A stretch of DNA of 64,000 nucleotides from Collibacillus ludicampi (GTDB lineage Bacteria; Bacillota; Bacilli; Tumebacillales; BOQE01). Made by a program: the position numbers and the translations under genes. The notes beneath the pieces are model-generated. The model was not told the origin of the DNA. It saw only the letters and a list, made by a program, of their open reading frames with translations, and did no database searches. This document shows positions 37,634 to 46,173 of the stretch, piece by piece (the stretch's first letter is position 1; the number at the start of each line of letters is the position of its first letter). The stretch covers positions 650,501 through 714,500 of the forward strand of contig NZ_BOQE01000001.1 in the NCBI RefSeq assembly GCF_023705585.1. The letters are read 5' to 3'.

Positions 37634-38563
37634 TTAATCTCGAACTTTCAATGCGTTCTCTACTTCATTCAGTTGATCCATCATCCATTGCAGATAATTT
37701 TTACCTTCCGGCTCTGTTTCGGTGACTTTCACAACAGGAATTCCCGCTGAATTTGCAAGCTTCACGATATTATCCACTGTCGCGCTCGAATTTTGGATGT
37801 TATAGACGAAAAATTTGACTTTCTTGTTTTTCATATCGTTTTGTAACTGAATCAGATCGGCGGGAATCGGGTCGCTCCCCTCTTCGATTGCCTTCGCAAA
37901 ATTTGGATCGTTAATGTTTAAGTTAAGATCCTTGAGCATGTAATCAAAAACAGGCTCCGATACATCAATCGGCGTTGGTGAAGCTTGTTTTAATTGCTGG
38001 ATTTTCTTATTTAAAGGATCCAGCGTAGCGATATAGTCTTTCGCCCTTTGATGGAAAGCTTGATCTTGGCTTGGATCGATCTTTGATAGATCGTCAGCAA
38101 TCTTATTGGCCAATTTAGGCATGATTTCTGGGGCATACCAAACATGCGGATTATCTCCTACTTTTTTCCCTAATAAATCGTTACCTACGTTAATAACAGT
38201 TTTCGTATTTGTGGAAGATCCCGCTTTCAAAATCTTATCCATCCAGTCATCATACCCGATGCCGTTGTAGACGATCACCTGAGCGTCTGTAATTTCCTTC
38301 GCTACCTCAGGAGTGGGTTCATATTCATGGGGATCCACATTCGGATTGGTAAGAATGGATTTGACCTCAACACGATCCCCGCCAACCGCCTGAGCCACTT
38401 CTCCGTAAAAATTCTCGGCTGCTATGACTTTAATCTTCTTGTCAGGTGTAGTAGAGGGGGAAGATGATGCAGTATTTGTAGAATGGGTTGAACAGCCTGA
38501 GAGTAAAAGTGCCGTAGTGAATGCCAATGAACAACCGGTCATCAGTAATTTATTGTGTTTCAA
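37634..38563 (-). CDS. znuA: Zinc ABC transporter substrate-binding lipoprotein (ZnuA/AdcA-like)
   Basis: A 309-residue cluster A-I metal-binding lipoprotein. Signal with lipobox LLSGCS (Cys24), then the fold with VIAAENFYGEVAQAVGGDRV, VDPHEYEPTPEVAKEITDAQ (His ligand), GDNPHVWYAPEIMPKLANKI (His ligand) and a C-terminal EGSDPIPADLIQLQ. No long His-rich loop is present. The TTG at 38563 is chosen because GGAAGGGAG lies eight bases upstream. No permease or ATPase gene follows, so partners must be elsewhere. A Zur-type palindrome upstream supports zinc over manganese. Confidence 0.88.
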   Translation of the reverse strand: MKHNKLLMTGCSLAFTTALLLSGCSTHSTNTASSSPSTTPDKKIKVIAAENFYGEVAQAVGGDRVEVKSILTNPNVDPHEYEPTPEVAKEITDAQVIVYNGIGYDDWMDKILKAGSSTNTKTVINVGNDLLGKKVGDNPHVWYAPEIMPKLANKIADDLSKIDPSQDQAFHQRAKDYIATLDPLNKKIQQLKQASPTPIDVSEPVFDYMLKDLNLNINDPNFAKAIEEGSDPIPADLIQLQNDMKNKKVKFFVYNIQNSSATVDNIVKLANSAGIPVVKVTETEPEGKNYLQWMMDQLNEVENALKVRD

Positions 38564-38605
38564 TTTGTGAACTCCCTTCCTCATCAATCGAAATCGTAGT
38601 CATTA

Positions 38606-38638
38606 CAATCTAAATCGTAATCTTTACGATTTAGATTG
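38606..38638. promoter_or_regulatory. Zur-type operator upstream of the znuA-like gene
   Basis: A perfect 15-base inverted repeat, CAATCTAAATCGTAA / TTACGATTTAGATTG, with a three-base spacer. Its core AAATCGTAAT(n)TTACGATTT matches the Bacillus Zur box. A weaker related half (AAATCGTAGTCATTACAAT) lies next to it at 38591-38609. Confidence 0.88.
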
Positions 38639-38769
38639 TCAAGAATGGTTTTATATACCATCTGAAACCCACGAATCATTTTTCGTGTTCAGTTTACATC
38701 TTTTGAAGTCCCGTTGAGTAAATAGACAAACAAGTGGTCTTAATGTTTCTCTTTTATCATTATCTTTTA

Positions 38770-38927
38770 GTATACTTAGTGAGGGTGCAGATCTGCTGTG
38801 AATGAAAGAATTTTCAAACACCCACTTTGTTTTACAACGGGCCGCAGATCCACCGTTTTTATGAAGCGATTACCTTCAAACTGCGCAATGTGATGAGTGC
38901 TACATTCAGAAGATGAGGTGATAGCGA
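38770..38927. other. Leader region of the TIGR03943 gene with a possible relic
   Basis: The plus strand reads TPTLFYNGPQIHRFYEAITF then KLRNVMSATFRR and a TGA at 38914, just before the TIGR03943 gene. There is no start codon with a site, and an in-frame stop lies shortly upstream, so this looks like the tail of a deleted gene. The Zur palindrome is about 290 bases upstream. Confidence 0.35.
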
Positions 38928-39854
38928 ATGAAGAGTCAACGATTGGATTCCGGAAGATTACTGCAGGCATTGATTTTATTTGGTTTTTCGATTTATCTGA
39001 TCAAGCTTTTTGAGACAGGGGAAATCCATAGATTAGTAGCCCCTCACATTGCGGTTTTATTAAAACTGACTCTGGGCGTCCTCATTGTGATGACCTTATA
39101 TGCGCTCTTTTCATTCTTTACGAACCGGTCCGCTTGTGAGTGCGCCCATGATCATGATCATCATCATGGGCATACAATGAGTCCGGGAATCGTGTCGCTC
39201 TTGTTAGTTGTCCCCGTCGCTTTGGGATTGTTGGTGCCTACTCAAGCATTAGGAGCCTCAACGATGAATAATGGTCTACAAGCGTTATCCAAAGAAAGTG
39301 CCAATGGCTCCGTGATAAAGCAGGAGAAATCTACAGACACGCTTTCATCAACGAGTCATGATGAAAACAATGATAAAGTCGACTTATCGAAGGTTCCCCG
39401 CGCAGACATGAAAGGTATTCCAAAACCTCCGAAACCCAAAGAGGGAGCGGAATTATCCTTACTCGATGTGGAGGCTAATATCCTGATTGCGCCGGAGTAT
39501 TATTTTAATCGGAGGTTCAAATTCACTGGGTTTGTTTATCATCCCGAGGGTTGGCCGGCAAATCGCATGATCTTGTGTCGCTACTTAATTACCTGCTGTG
39601 CCGCAGATGCCACCCCGATTGGAATTACGGTAGAGACGAATGACGCTTCGAAGTACAAAAATAACTCTTGGGTAGAAATTGACGGGACGATCTCAACACG
39701 GAAGATTCCTGAAGCCGACAAAATTGCAGCAACCAGTTGGTATTACGGGTACCCGAATAAACCTGTATTGATCGGTCATGCTATTCACCCCATTCAGGAA
39801 CCAGCAGATCCTTATATGTACCCCGTTACAATGGATATTACGGGGGGCAACTAA
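38928..39854 (+). CDS. TIGR03943/YcgQ family membrane protein
   Basis: A 308-residue protein with two N-terminal membrane helices, a metal-binding-type cluster CECAHDHDHHHGH near residues 66-78, another hydrophobic segment, a charged Ser/Lys linker and a C-terminal soluble domain containing FKFTGFVYHPEGWPANRMIL and CRYLITCCAADATPIGI. It is always paired with a YcgR-type permease in Bacillales. The pair is thought to act in metal homeostasis; the His cluster and the neighbouring Zur box support zinc. Start ATG 38928 follows GAGGTG. The permease begins two bases after its stop. Confidence 0.88.
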   Translation: MKSQRLDSGRLLQALILFGFSIYLIKLFETGEIHRLVAPHIAVLLKLTLGVLIVMTLYALFSFFTNRSACECAHDHDHHHGHTMSPGIVSLLLVVPVALGLLVPTQALGASTMNNGLQALSKESANGSVIKQEKSTDTLSSTSHDENNDKVDLSKVPRADMKGIPKPPKPKEGAELSLLDVEANILIAPEYYFNRRFKFTGFVYHPEGWPANRMILCRYLITCCAADATPIGITVETNDASKYKNNSWVEIDGTISTRKIPEADKIAATSWYYGYPNKPVLIGHAIHPIQEPADPYMYPVTMDITGGN

Positions 39855-39856
39855 GC

Positions 39857-40771
39857 ATGTGGCAAGCAGCACAAACGATCTTCCTGTCCATTGTCCTTGA
39901 GTCGTTGCCTTTCATTTTATTCGGTGTATTGCTTTCTTCGTTGATTCAGGAACTCGTGCCACAAGAGAGAATGTTACGTCTGATACCGAAAAATGGCATA
40001 CTAGCGGTTATCGTCTCCTCTCTTTTCGGACTGGTTCTGCCCGTTTGTGATTGCGGAACGATTCCAGTGGCTCGTAGCCTGATAAAAAAAGGAGTCCCAA
40101 CGTCTGTAGCCCTGTCCTTTACACTATCAGCGCCTGTCGTCAATCCGTTATCCATGTTTGCCACTTATGTCGCATTTGGCATGCAGTCTTCCATGATGTG
40201 GTTGCGGGTGACTACGACATTTGTGATTTCTGTCGTGATCGGATGGACACTCTTATCATTTGAACAGAAGAAAAGTGAACGGCCGAGAATGAGGGGATTT
40301 GAGCTTCCGTTGGCAGAAATTGCGACCACCCGTCTCGCACCACGAAGACGATCCGTTTCACAAATCCTAAGTTCTGTCATTGGACACGCCATTCTCGAGT
40401 TTTTTGAAGTTGGTGGATTTGTCGTAGTCAGCGCCGCAGTTGCCGCTCTGTTACAAACATGGGTACCTGCATCCGTTTTATCTCCGATTGGAAAACATCC
40501 CATTGGATCCGTTATAGGGATGATGGTACTCGCGATCCTGTTATCCCTCTGTTCAGAAGCGGATGCTTTTGTTGCCAGATCCTTAGCGGGATTGACAACA
40601 AGTGGAGGAGTATTAGGTTTTTTAGTGATTGGACAAATGATTGATATGCGAAATCTGTTCTTACTCCCAAGCGTTTTTCCCCGTAGGATCGTAGTCATTA
40701 CCTTTTTCCTAGCTATGATCCTGACTCTATGCGGAGGCATTCTGATCAATCACATAGGATTGAACATTTAA
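39857..40771 (+). CDS. Permease of the UPF0718/YcgR family
   Basis: A 304-residue membrane protein with eight to nine helices. Family signature VLPVCDCGTIPVARSLIKKG followed by PTSVALSFTLSAPVVNPLSM, and LCSEADAFVARSLAGL in the second half. It is the partner of the TIGR03943 protein and probably moves a metal ion or metal complex. The two genes are two bases apart, so co-translation is likely. Confidence 0.9.
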   Translation: MWQAAQTIFLSIVLESLPFILFGVLLSSLIQELVPQERMLRLIPKNGILAVIVSSLFGLVLPVCDCGTIPVARSLIKKGVPTSVALSFTLSAPVVNPLSMFATYVAFGMQSSMMWLRVTTTFVISVVIGWTLLSFEQKKSERPRMRGFELPLAEIATTRLAPRRRSVSQILSSVIGHAILEFFEVGGFVVVSAAVAALLQTWVPASVLSPIGKHPIGSVIGMMVLAILLSLCSEADAFVARSLAGLTTSGGVLGFLVIGQMIDMRNLFLLPSVFPRRIVVITFFLAMILTLCGGILINHIGLNI

Positions 40772-40800
40772 TGGGATAACCAATAAAATTCAATAGAAAG

Positions 40801-40859
40801 CATCCTTCAAAAGAAGATCCCTCATCGTAATCGAAGAGGGATCTTCTTTTTGAAGGATG
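40801..40859. terminator. Long bidirectional terminator between permease and arsC
   Basis: Arms of about 23 bases, CATCCTTCAAAAGAAGATCC-CTC and GAG-GGATCTTCTTTTTGAAGGATG, around a 12-base loop. T-runs lie within both arms, so it can stop both converging units. Confidence 0.9.
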
Positions 40860-40879
40860 TATATAATTTCTACTTGCAA

Positions 40880-41305
40880 TTATTTGCTTTCCTCAGCAAA
40901 GCGTTTGATTCTCTCTTCAATTTGATCGCGTACACGTTGAAAGACGGCCCATTTTTCTTCTTCTGTACCGGTCGCTTTTGCTGGATCTTCAAATCCCCAA
41001 TGCTCACGTTTGACATGAGGAGGAGTCATCGGACATTTATCGTTCGCATCCCCGCAAAGCGTGATTACGTAATCCGCTTTGTTCAGTAAATCAGGATCGA
41101 TCCTATCGGATGTCTGGCTTGAAATATCAATTCCTATCTCAGCCATTGCTTTGACCGCGTTGGGATTCAATCCGTGCGCTTCGATCCCCGCGCTGTAGAC
41201 TTCAAATGTATCCCCCAAATATTTTTTCCCGAATCCTTCAGCCATCTGACTGCGGCATGAGTTCCCCGTGCAAAGGAAATACATGATTTTTTTCTTATCC
41301 GTCAT
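40880..41305 (-). CDS. arsC: Arsenate reductase, thioredoxin-coupled
   Basis: A 141-residue low-molecular-weight phosphatase-fold enzyme that reduces arsenate to arsenite. The P-loop [16 protein letters not shown] carries Cys12 and Arg18; the redox relay cysteines Cys84 and Cys91 are in [11 protein letters not shown]. Asp106 is within GFEDPAKA. All three catalytic cysteines of the Bacillus/Staphylococcus type are present. Last gene of an ars operon that has an aquaporin but no efflux pump. Confidence 0.95.
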   Translation of the reverse strand: MTDKKKIMYFLCTGNSCRSQMAEGFGKKYLGDTFEVYSAGIEAHGLNPNAVKAMAEIGIDISSQTSDRIDPDLLNKADYVITLCGDANDKCPMTPPHVKREHWGFEDPAKATGTEEEKWAVFQRVRDQIEERIKRFAEESK

Positions 41306-41320
41306 TGCATATTCCTCCGA

Positions 41321-41785
41321 TTATTTGAGTTCTTCCAAACCGATCAGTTCAGAAGAGGGAGACGGGGCGCAGCAAACGCCTGGAATCGCAGCTTCGCCCG
41401 CCGATTCAAATTCGGAATCCTCTTTGGTGTAGAAGATCTCCCAAGCGTTCCCCTCAGGATCACGCACCCAAATCTTGTCTTGCACCGCGTAGCAGCAAGT
41501 GGTGCCCATTTCGTCTATGGGTACGAGACCGGCTTTTTGCAAGCGCTCTTTCACCGCCAAAACGGCTTCGGTATTTTCCACCTGGAACCCCAAATGATTC
41601 AAGACACCTTTCTTTTCGTGCGGACGCACATTCATCGAAAAATGAAGGGGTGGATTGTTCAGTTCGAACTTCGCGTAATTCTCTTTCACTTTCGTAGGTT
41701 CTGCTCCGAAGAACGCACGGTAAAACTTCAAATTCTCCTCGAGATTTTCGACGTTAATCGCGACGTGCATGCGAAAAGTTGTCAT
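41321..41785 (-). CDS. arsI: ArsI/CadI family VOC protein (C-As lyase type)
   Basis: A 154-residue vicinal-oxygen-chelate protein starting MTTFRMHVAINVENLEENLK. It keeps the vicinal cysteine pair in TTCCYAVQDKIWVRDPEGNA and the metal-type Glu in WEIFYTKED. ArsI cleaves the C-As bond of trivalent methylarsenicals using Fe(II) and oxygen. A second Cys pair lies in the C-terminal tail (GVCCAP). The ATG at 41785 follows AGGGGAGA; longer reading runs into the aquaporin gene. Gene order with arsR, aquaporin and arsC supports the arsenic role over cadmium. Confidence 0.88.
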   Translation of the reverse strand: MTTFRMHVAINVENLEENLKFYRAFFGAEPTKVKENYAKFELNNPPLHFSMNVRPHEKKGVLNHLGFQVENTEAVLAVKERLQKAGLVPIDEMGTTCCYAVQDKIWVRDPEGNAWEIFYTKEDSEFESAGEAAIPGVCCAPSPSSELIGLEELK

Positions 41786-41798
41786 ACTCCAATCTCCC

Positions 41799-42437
41799 CT
41801 ATTCGTGAAGAATTTTATAGACAATTGCAGCAACAATTGCGCCTAAGATCGTTGCGACAATGTAAATCCAAAGATATTCCAACGTACCGGATACAAGAGC
41901 CGGTCCTATCGAACGGGCGGGATTCATCGAAGCACCGCTTATGGGTCCCCCGAACATCGCTTCAAGTCCTACGGTCGCTCCGATGGCAACGCCCGCAAAG
42001 GATTTGTCGGCTTTTCCATGAACCGCGGATCCAAGAATCACGATCATGAGAACAAAGGTAAGTATGAATTCCAAAGCAAACGACTGCTGCCACGAAAACC
42101 TCGGCAAAGTGGCTCCCAAATTCGCCACGTTCCCAAACATGAGAAGAAGTGATCCGCTCGACGCAATCGCTGCGAGCACCTGCGTAACGATATAAAGGAT
42201 CGCCTCCTGGAGTCGAATATCACCCGTTGTCAGAAATCCCAGCGTCACGGCAGGGTTGAAATGAGCCCCCGAAATATGACCAAAAGTGTAGATCATAGCC
42301 ATTACCACAAGACCAAAAGTCAAAGCGATTCCCACGTGAGTCAGGCTTTTGGTGAGTTCGTTTATTACAACGGCGCCAGTCCCCGCGAACACGAGAAAAT
42401 ACGTTCCAATAAACTCAGAAATCAGTTTCCTTCTCAT
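41799..42437 (-). CDS. Aquaporin/glycerol-facilitator family channel in an ars operon (AqpS-like)
   Basis: A 212-residue MIP-family channel with six membrane helices and two NPA boxes: HISGAHFNPAVTLGF (NPA at 61-63) and ISGASMNPARSIGPAL (NPA at 172-174). It lies between arsR and arsI in the same direction. In Sinorhizobium meliloti an aquaporin in this operon position lets arsenite made by ArsC leave down its gradient; by analogy this channel may do the same. General water or glycerol channelling is the alternative. Confidence 0.9.
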   Translation of the reverse strand: MRRKLISEFIGTYFLVFAGTGAVVINELTKSLTHVGIALTFGLVVMAMIYTFGHISGAHFNPAVTLGFLTTGDIRLQEAILYIVTQVLAAIASSGSLLLMFGNVANLGATLPRFSWQQSFALEFILTFVLMIVILGSAVHGKADKSFAGVAIGATVGLEAMFGGPISGASMNPARSIGPALVSGTLEYLWIYIVATILGAIVAAIVYKILHE

Positions 42438-42448
42438 CTCTCTACTCC

Positions 42449-42772
42449 CTACTCACAGTTCACGAGTAAACCTTTTTCTTCAAGTTTTCTAAGTTCTTCC
42501 GATACATCCGGTAAGTTTTTTAATGCAAGTCCAATGGATTCCAAGCGCTCCCGATTTAAAGAGTAAAATACCCATTGTCCTTTTCGGTTCTCCGTGACTA
42601 ATTCCACACTTTTAAGACGGCTCAGATGCTTCGAGATGGCGGGCTGTGAAATGTTAAAAATAGGAATAAATTCACAGACACAAAAGTCCCGAAGATTGAG
42701 TAAAGCAATCATTTTTAATCGCGTAGGGTCTCCAAGCGCCTTGAAACAGTCTGCTAATTTATGGATCTCCAT
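42449..42772 (-). CDS. arsR: ArsR family arsenic-responsive repressor
   Basis: A 107-residue winged-helix protein: GDPTRLKMIALLNLRDFCVC with Cys31 and Cys33 in the classic CVC arsenite-binding motif, then FNISQPAISKHLSRLKSVEL as recognition helix and a wing with ENRKGQWVFYSL. First gene of the ars operon and its probable autorepressor. A short palindrome lies upstream. Confidence 0.94.
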   Translation of the reverse strand: MEIHKLADCFKALGDPTRLKMIALLNLRDFCVCEFIPIFNISQPAISKHLSRLKSVELVTENRKGQWVFYSLNRERLESIGLALKNLPDVSEELRKLEEKGLLVNCE

Positions 42773-42806
42773 TCGTTCTTTTTCCTCCTTTCAAAATATA
42801 ATTATA

Positions 42807-42826
42807 ATATAACAATATGGTTATAT
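42807..42826. promoter_or_regulatory. Candidate ArsR operator
   Basis: Inverted repeat ATATAAC-AATATG-GTTATAT about 35 bases upstream of the arsR start. ArsR-family boxes have this size and AT-rich form. Confidence 0.7.
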
Positions 42827-42889
42827 CAATATGATAGGCTTCATGAATAGTCATCCACTTACTAATTTACAAAAAAAGGAATATAATCA

Positions 42890-42903
42890 AGAACATACGT
42901 TTG
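42890..42903. promoter_or_regulatory. LexA box 1 upstream of the Y-family polymerase gene
   Basis: AGAACATACGTTTG matches the Bacillus LexA consensus CGAAC-N4-GTTCG in 8 of 10 fixed positions. Confidence 0.65.
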
Positions 42904-42938
42904 CATAGATCGAACCCAATACAATATAATAAAGAACA

Positions 42939-42952
42939 CAAACATTTGTTCG
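42939..42952. promoter_or_regulatory. LexA box 2 upstream of the Y-family polymerase gene
   Basis: CAAACATTTGTTCG matches CGAAC-N4-GTTCG with one mismatch in ten fixed positions. It lies 34 bases before the start codon, near the expected promoter. Confidence 0.8.
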
Positions 42953-42985
42953 TATTTTAGAGAGGACATACAGGGTTAGGTGACT

Positions 42986-44245
42986 ATGCCCATGAAGTGG
43001 ATTTACGGTCTCGTGGATATGCAAAGCTTCTATGCATCATGCGAAGCCGCCAGCCGGTCGGAGTTCGCATTGACCCGCCGTGAAAATGACGATTCCACCG
43101 ACCCGCTCCTGGTGGTTTCGGGCGATCCGGAAAGGAGATCCGGGATCATTTTGGCGGCAACACCTACGGCGAAGAGAGCCGGGGTTGAAAATGCGATGCG
43201 GCTTGGGGAAGCGTTACAGCGTTGCCCTAGGGCGATCGTTGTAAAACCCCGCATGCGGTTTTATCTGGAAACCAGCGTTCGCATCCAGAAGGTGATTCAA
43301 TCGATGTTCCCTTTGCACGAGCAATTTTCGGTTGATGAAGCGTTTTTTGCATTTCCTTATCCGTCACTCCTGTTTCCCGATCCGCTGGCAGCGGCCCGCG
43401 AGCTGAAGAAAGCCATCTGGGATCTCTTTCGCATCCGCTGCCGCATCGGTCTTTCGTATAACAAATGGATGGCGAAAATGGCAAACAAACAAGCAAAAAA
43501 ACACCCCGACGGAATCGTGTGGTGGACGGAGGAAGATGTCCCGACCCAACTGCATCCGTTATCCGTGTTCGAGATGTGGGGACTGAAGCGGAGGGCGGAG
43601 GCTTTGTATTATGAGTTCGGTGCAAAAACGATCGGCGATGTGGCGCAGATCCCGGAGATCGATCTGTTGAAAAGATTCGGCGTGTGGGGCACGGTCATTC
43701 ACCGATGGAGCCACGGCCAGGACTATTCACCGATCAATCCCGGAGCCTATGACGCGCCGCACAAGGGGCTGTCCCACCGTACGACGTTACCGCGGGATTT
43801 TTATCAACGGGAGGACATCGCTGTCGTCATTTTGGAACTGCTCGATGAAGTTTGCCAACGGGCGCGGCATTTCGGGCAGAAAGGCAGACGGATTGGGCTC
43901 GGTCTCACGTACGCAGGTTTTAAAGGTGGCTTTTACAAAGCGAAAACGCTTGATTTTTATTCGGATGAAGCGGATGACCTGTATCCTTACCTGTTGCATT
44001 TACTGGATCGCTGGTGGAAAGGGGAGGGTGTCCGTGCGGTTCATGTGTCGCTCGATCAGTTGCAGTTATCGAATGCTGTACAATTGTCACTCTTTCACGA
44101 TGTGGTGAAACGGAACCGCTTGTCACAGACAGTGGATACGATTCGCATGAAATATGGCGAGACGAGTATCATGCGAGCCGTAAGCCTAAAAGAAGCTGGA
44201 CAATTGTTGGATCGCAGCCGTAAGATTGGCGGGCATTATATATAA
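42986..44245 (+). CDS. Y-family DNA polymerase (UvrX/YqjW-like, UmuC type)
   Basis: A 419-residue translesion polymerase. The palm begins IYGLVDMQSFYASCEAASRS with the metal Asp, and the second acidic pair is in FSVDEAFFAF. RCRIGLSYNKWMAKMANKQA and the little-finger region (GRRIGLGLTYAGFKGGFYKA) follow. It is the type found in Bacillales with a YolD-like partner. The ATG at 42986 is chosen because AGGGTTAGG lies five bases upstream. Two LexA boxes place it in the SOS response. A YolD-like gene follows 39 bases downstream. Confidence 0.93.
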   Translation: MPMKWIYGLVDMQSFYASCEAASRSEFALTRRENDDSTDPLLVVSGDPERRSGIILAATPTAKRAGVENAMRLGEALQRCPRAIVVKPRMRFYLETSVRIQKVIQSMFPLHEQFSVDEAFFAFPYPSLLFPDPLAAARELKKAIWDLFRIRCRIGLSYNKWMAKMANKQAKKHPDGIVWWTEEDVPTQLHPLSVFEMWGLKRRAEALYYEFGAKTIGDVAQIPEIDLLKRFGVWGTVIHRWSHGQDYSPINPGAYDAPHKGLSHRTTLPRDFYQREDIAVVILELLDEVCQRARHFGQKGRRIGLGLTYAGFKGGFYKAKTLDFYSDEADDLYPYLLHLLDRWWKGEGVRAVHVSLDQLQLSNAVQLSLFHDVVKRNRLSQTVDTIRMKYGETSIMRAVSLKEAGQLLDRSRKIGGHYI

Positions 44246-44284
44246 ACCTATGGGGTAGTCATTACAGTCATTGGGGGAGCTAGC

Positions 44285-44605
44285 ATGAAAATCATGGACG
44301 GAAACATCTTTGAGGCGATGCGACTTGTGTTGCCGGAGCACAGGGAATTGATGAGACAGTCCCAACAGGAGTGGACCAAACAAGAGCAACCCATTCTGTC
44401 CGAAGATGAATGGACGGAAATGGGATATATTCTTGGAGAAGCGTTGCAATATCAATACAAAATTCGTGTGACAATCTTTGATCCTACTCAAAATGTTGTA
44501 TGGGAAGGGGTGCCGGTCATAAAGTATGGAGAATTACGCCTTCAAACAGATGAAGGGATGTACCGAGTGCCCATGAAAAAAGTGGTGAAGATCGAGACAA
44601 TTTAA
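44285..44605 (+). CDS. YolD-like family protein
   Basis: A 106-residue acidic protein: MRLVLPEHRELMRQSQQEWT, then LSEDEWTEMGYILGEALQYQ and a C-terminal beta-rich half ending MKKVVKIETI. YolD proteins are small partners of UvrX/YqjW polymerases, proposed to act like UmuD. The location directly after the Y-family polymerase fits. Start ATG 44285 after GGGGGAGC. Confidence 0.9.
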   Translation: MKIMDGNIFEAMRLVLPEHRELMRQSQQEWTKQEQPILSEDEWTEMGYILGEALQYQYKIRVTIFDPTQNVVWEGVPVIKYGELRLQTDEGMYRVPMKKVVKIETI

Positions 44606-44718
44606 TCTCGTTACAAATCCTAATTACAGGATGTTCTCTGATTCTGCTAAACAAAAAAATTCTCAAATGAAGCGCGATGGGTATTAAACTACAGGTAATC
44701 CGATGGTGTCTGAACGGT

Positions 44719-45837
44719 TCAACTTGCCTGACCTCCTTTTCCCTGCATTCGTTTACGCAGGACAGAGAGCGGAAGCAGGAAAACAGGAATCACAGTAAAG
44801 AGAAGCGTTACCTCAAAAATATCGGCTTTTTCAATAAATTCACCTAGTTTCTGGTAGGATGGAGCAATCCAAAATGTGAATAAGATCATCAAAAAGCCAT
44901 ACGGGAGCACGAGCGGGCGGTGATCGGACAGCTTTAGCCACTGAGCGGTACCGAGCACCAACGCATAATAGTAAACGGAGACCTTCACGAACATACCTGC
45001 TACCCATACGGCCATCACAAACAGATCCAGATGTTCAATAAAGTCAGCCAGACTCGCATAGCGGACCGCATCCATGGTCGGATAGGTCAGCATCGATGTA
45101 ACTTCCTGTCCAAACAGGAACAAGACGGTCAATTTGATCATCAACAGATTCAACATGATGAAAAGAACGGTGATCATCCCCCATTTCTTTCCTTTTGCAC
45201 GATCGACGACATAAGGAAGAAAAAAGGCACCTAAAAAGACTTGACAATACCAACTTTGACTGACAAACGCTCCCTTTATGGTCGGCATGATCCCATGCGC
45301 CAAGATTGGAAACATATGCCTAACGTGTAAGTCAGGGAGAAGGAACAATACGACCAAGAAAATGGTAATGATAAAAAGAGCGAAGAATGACTGCGCGCTT
45401 CTTCCTATTACTTCTACCCCTCCCCGTACAGCACAGGCGCAAACGAAAACGAGACCTCCCACGATGACAAAAGACGGGGTATGGCTGAGGAATGCTTCAT
45501 TCACAAATTCCGCATATTCCCTCAGTATGATCCCTTCTGCAAAAAGGAAATAAAACAGGTAGATCAATCCAAGGAACTTCCCCGGTAGTACGCCGAGAAT
45601 GTGTTCACAGTATTGAATGAACGTTTGCCCAGGGTACAGTTTGTTCAATCGGTCGATCACATACACCACCAAGAAGCCGACCAGAGAAGCCCAGATCGTC
45701 GACAACCACAAGTCACGTCCCGCATATTTTATGCTGATGGCCGGTACAGTGATAATGTCGGTTGCGATCACCGTCGGATAGAGCATGATCCACATCTGCA
45801 ATGCGGAAATCCTGCCTTTCTCAATCATTTGCTTCAC
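44719..45837 (-). CDS. GerAB/YndE-type spore germination permease, orphan
   Basis: A 372-residue membrane protein of the amino-acid/polyamine/organocation superfamily with about ten helices. ISALQMWIMLYPTVIATDII at the N-terminus and a late TFWIAPSYQKLGEF match the endospore-germination permease family (B subunits of germinant receptors). No A or C subunit gene is adjacent, so it is an orphan or a permease acting outside germination. The start at 45837 (GTG) or 45828 (ATG) cannot be decided; GGGGGG precedes both. Confidence 0.88.
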   Translation of the reverse strand: MKQMIEKGRISALQMWIMLYPTVIATDIITVPAISIKYAGRDLWLSTIWASLVGFLVVYVIDRLNKLYPGQTFIQYCEHILGVLPGKFLGLIYLFYFLFAEGIILREYAEFVNEAFLSHTPSFVIVGGLVFVCACAVRGGVEVIGRSAQSFFALFIITIFLVVLFLLPDLHVRHMFPILAHGIMPTIKGAFVSQSWYCQVFLGAFFLPYVVDRAKGKKWGMITVLFIMLNLLMIKLTVLFLFGQEVTSMLTYPTMDAVRYASLADFIEHLDLFVMAVWVAGMFVKVSVYYYALVLGTAQWLKLSDHRPLVLPYGFLMILFTFWIAPSYQKLGEFIEKADIFEVTLLFTVIPVFLLPLSVLRKRMQGKGGQAS

Positions 45838-46110
45838 GTCACCCCCCGCATGCTGCTTGCTGTTTTTTCTTCTTTTAATCGCCTCCTTAGTCAGAACCCG
45901 GTTTGAACCCGGGAGACTGCGTATATTTCACCTGTCAAGTGTGTGCGCGTATATCCCTCCAGGTGTCCGAAGGACGTATCAAGCCATCCGCTTACTTGCA
46001 CTGGTGCAAGCCGTTTTAAGTCATGAACACCTAACTTTTGCACTCACTACCAATGTAGAATGTGCAAAAATCTCCTCTCCATTCCTACCCAAGAATCCGC
46101 CTCTGAACGA
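45838..46110. other. Gene-free region upstream of the GerAB-like gene
   Basis: No gene seen. It contains a hairpin CCCGG / CCGGG with a T-loop-like TTTGAAC (45898-45914) that is not part of a tRNA, and a palindrome CTTGCACTGGTGCAAG at about 45997-46012 that could be a regulatory site. Confidence 0.4.
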
Positions 46111-46153
46111 AAACAAACTCCCTCTGCTGCTGTGGCAACGAGGGAGTTTGTCG
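46109..46153 (-). terminator. Terminator downstream of the phosphoesterase gene
   Basis: ACAAACTCCCTC / GAGGGAGTTTGT with a 15-base loop, 20 bases after the stop at 46174. On the minus strand a short T-rich tail follows. Confidence 0.8.
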
Positions 46154-46173
46154 TTACAAGTGAATTCAAGGGA

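Noticed and set aside
45898-45914. T-arm-like hairpin suggesting a tRNA
   Set aside because: No D arm, anticodon arm or acceptor stem at the expected distances on either strand.
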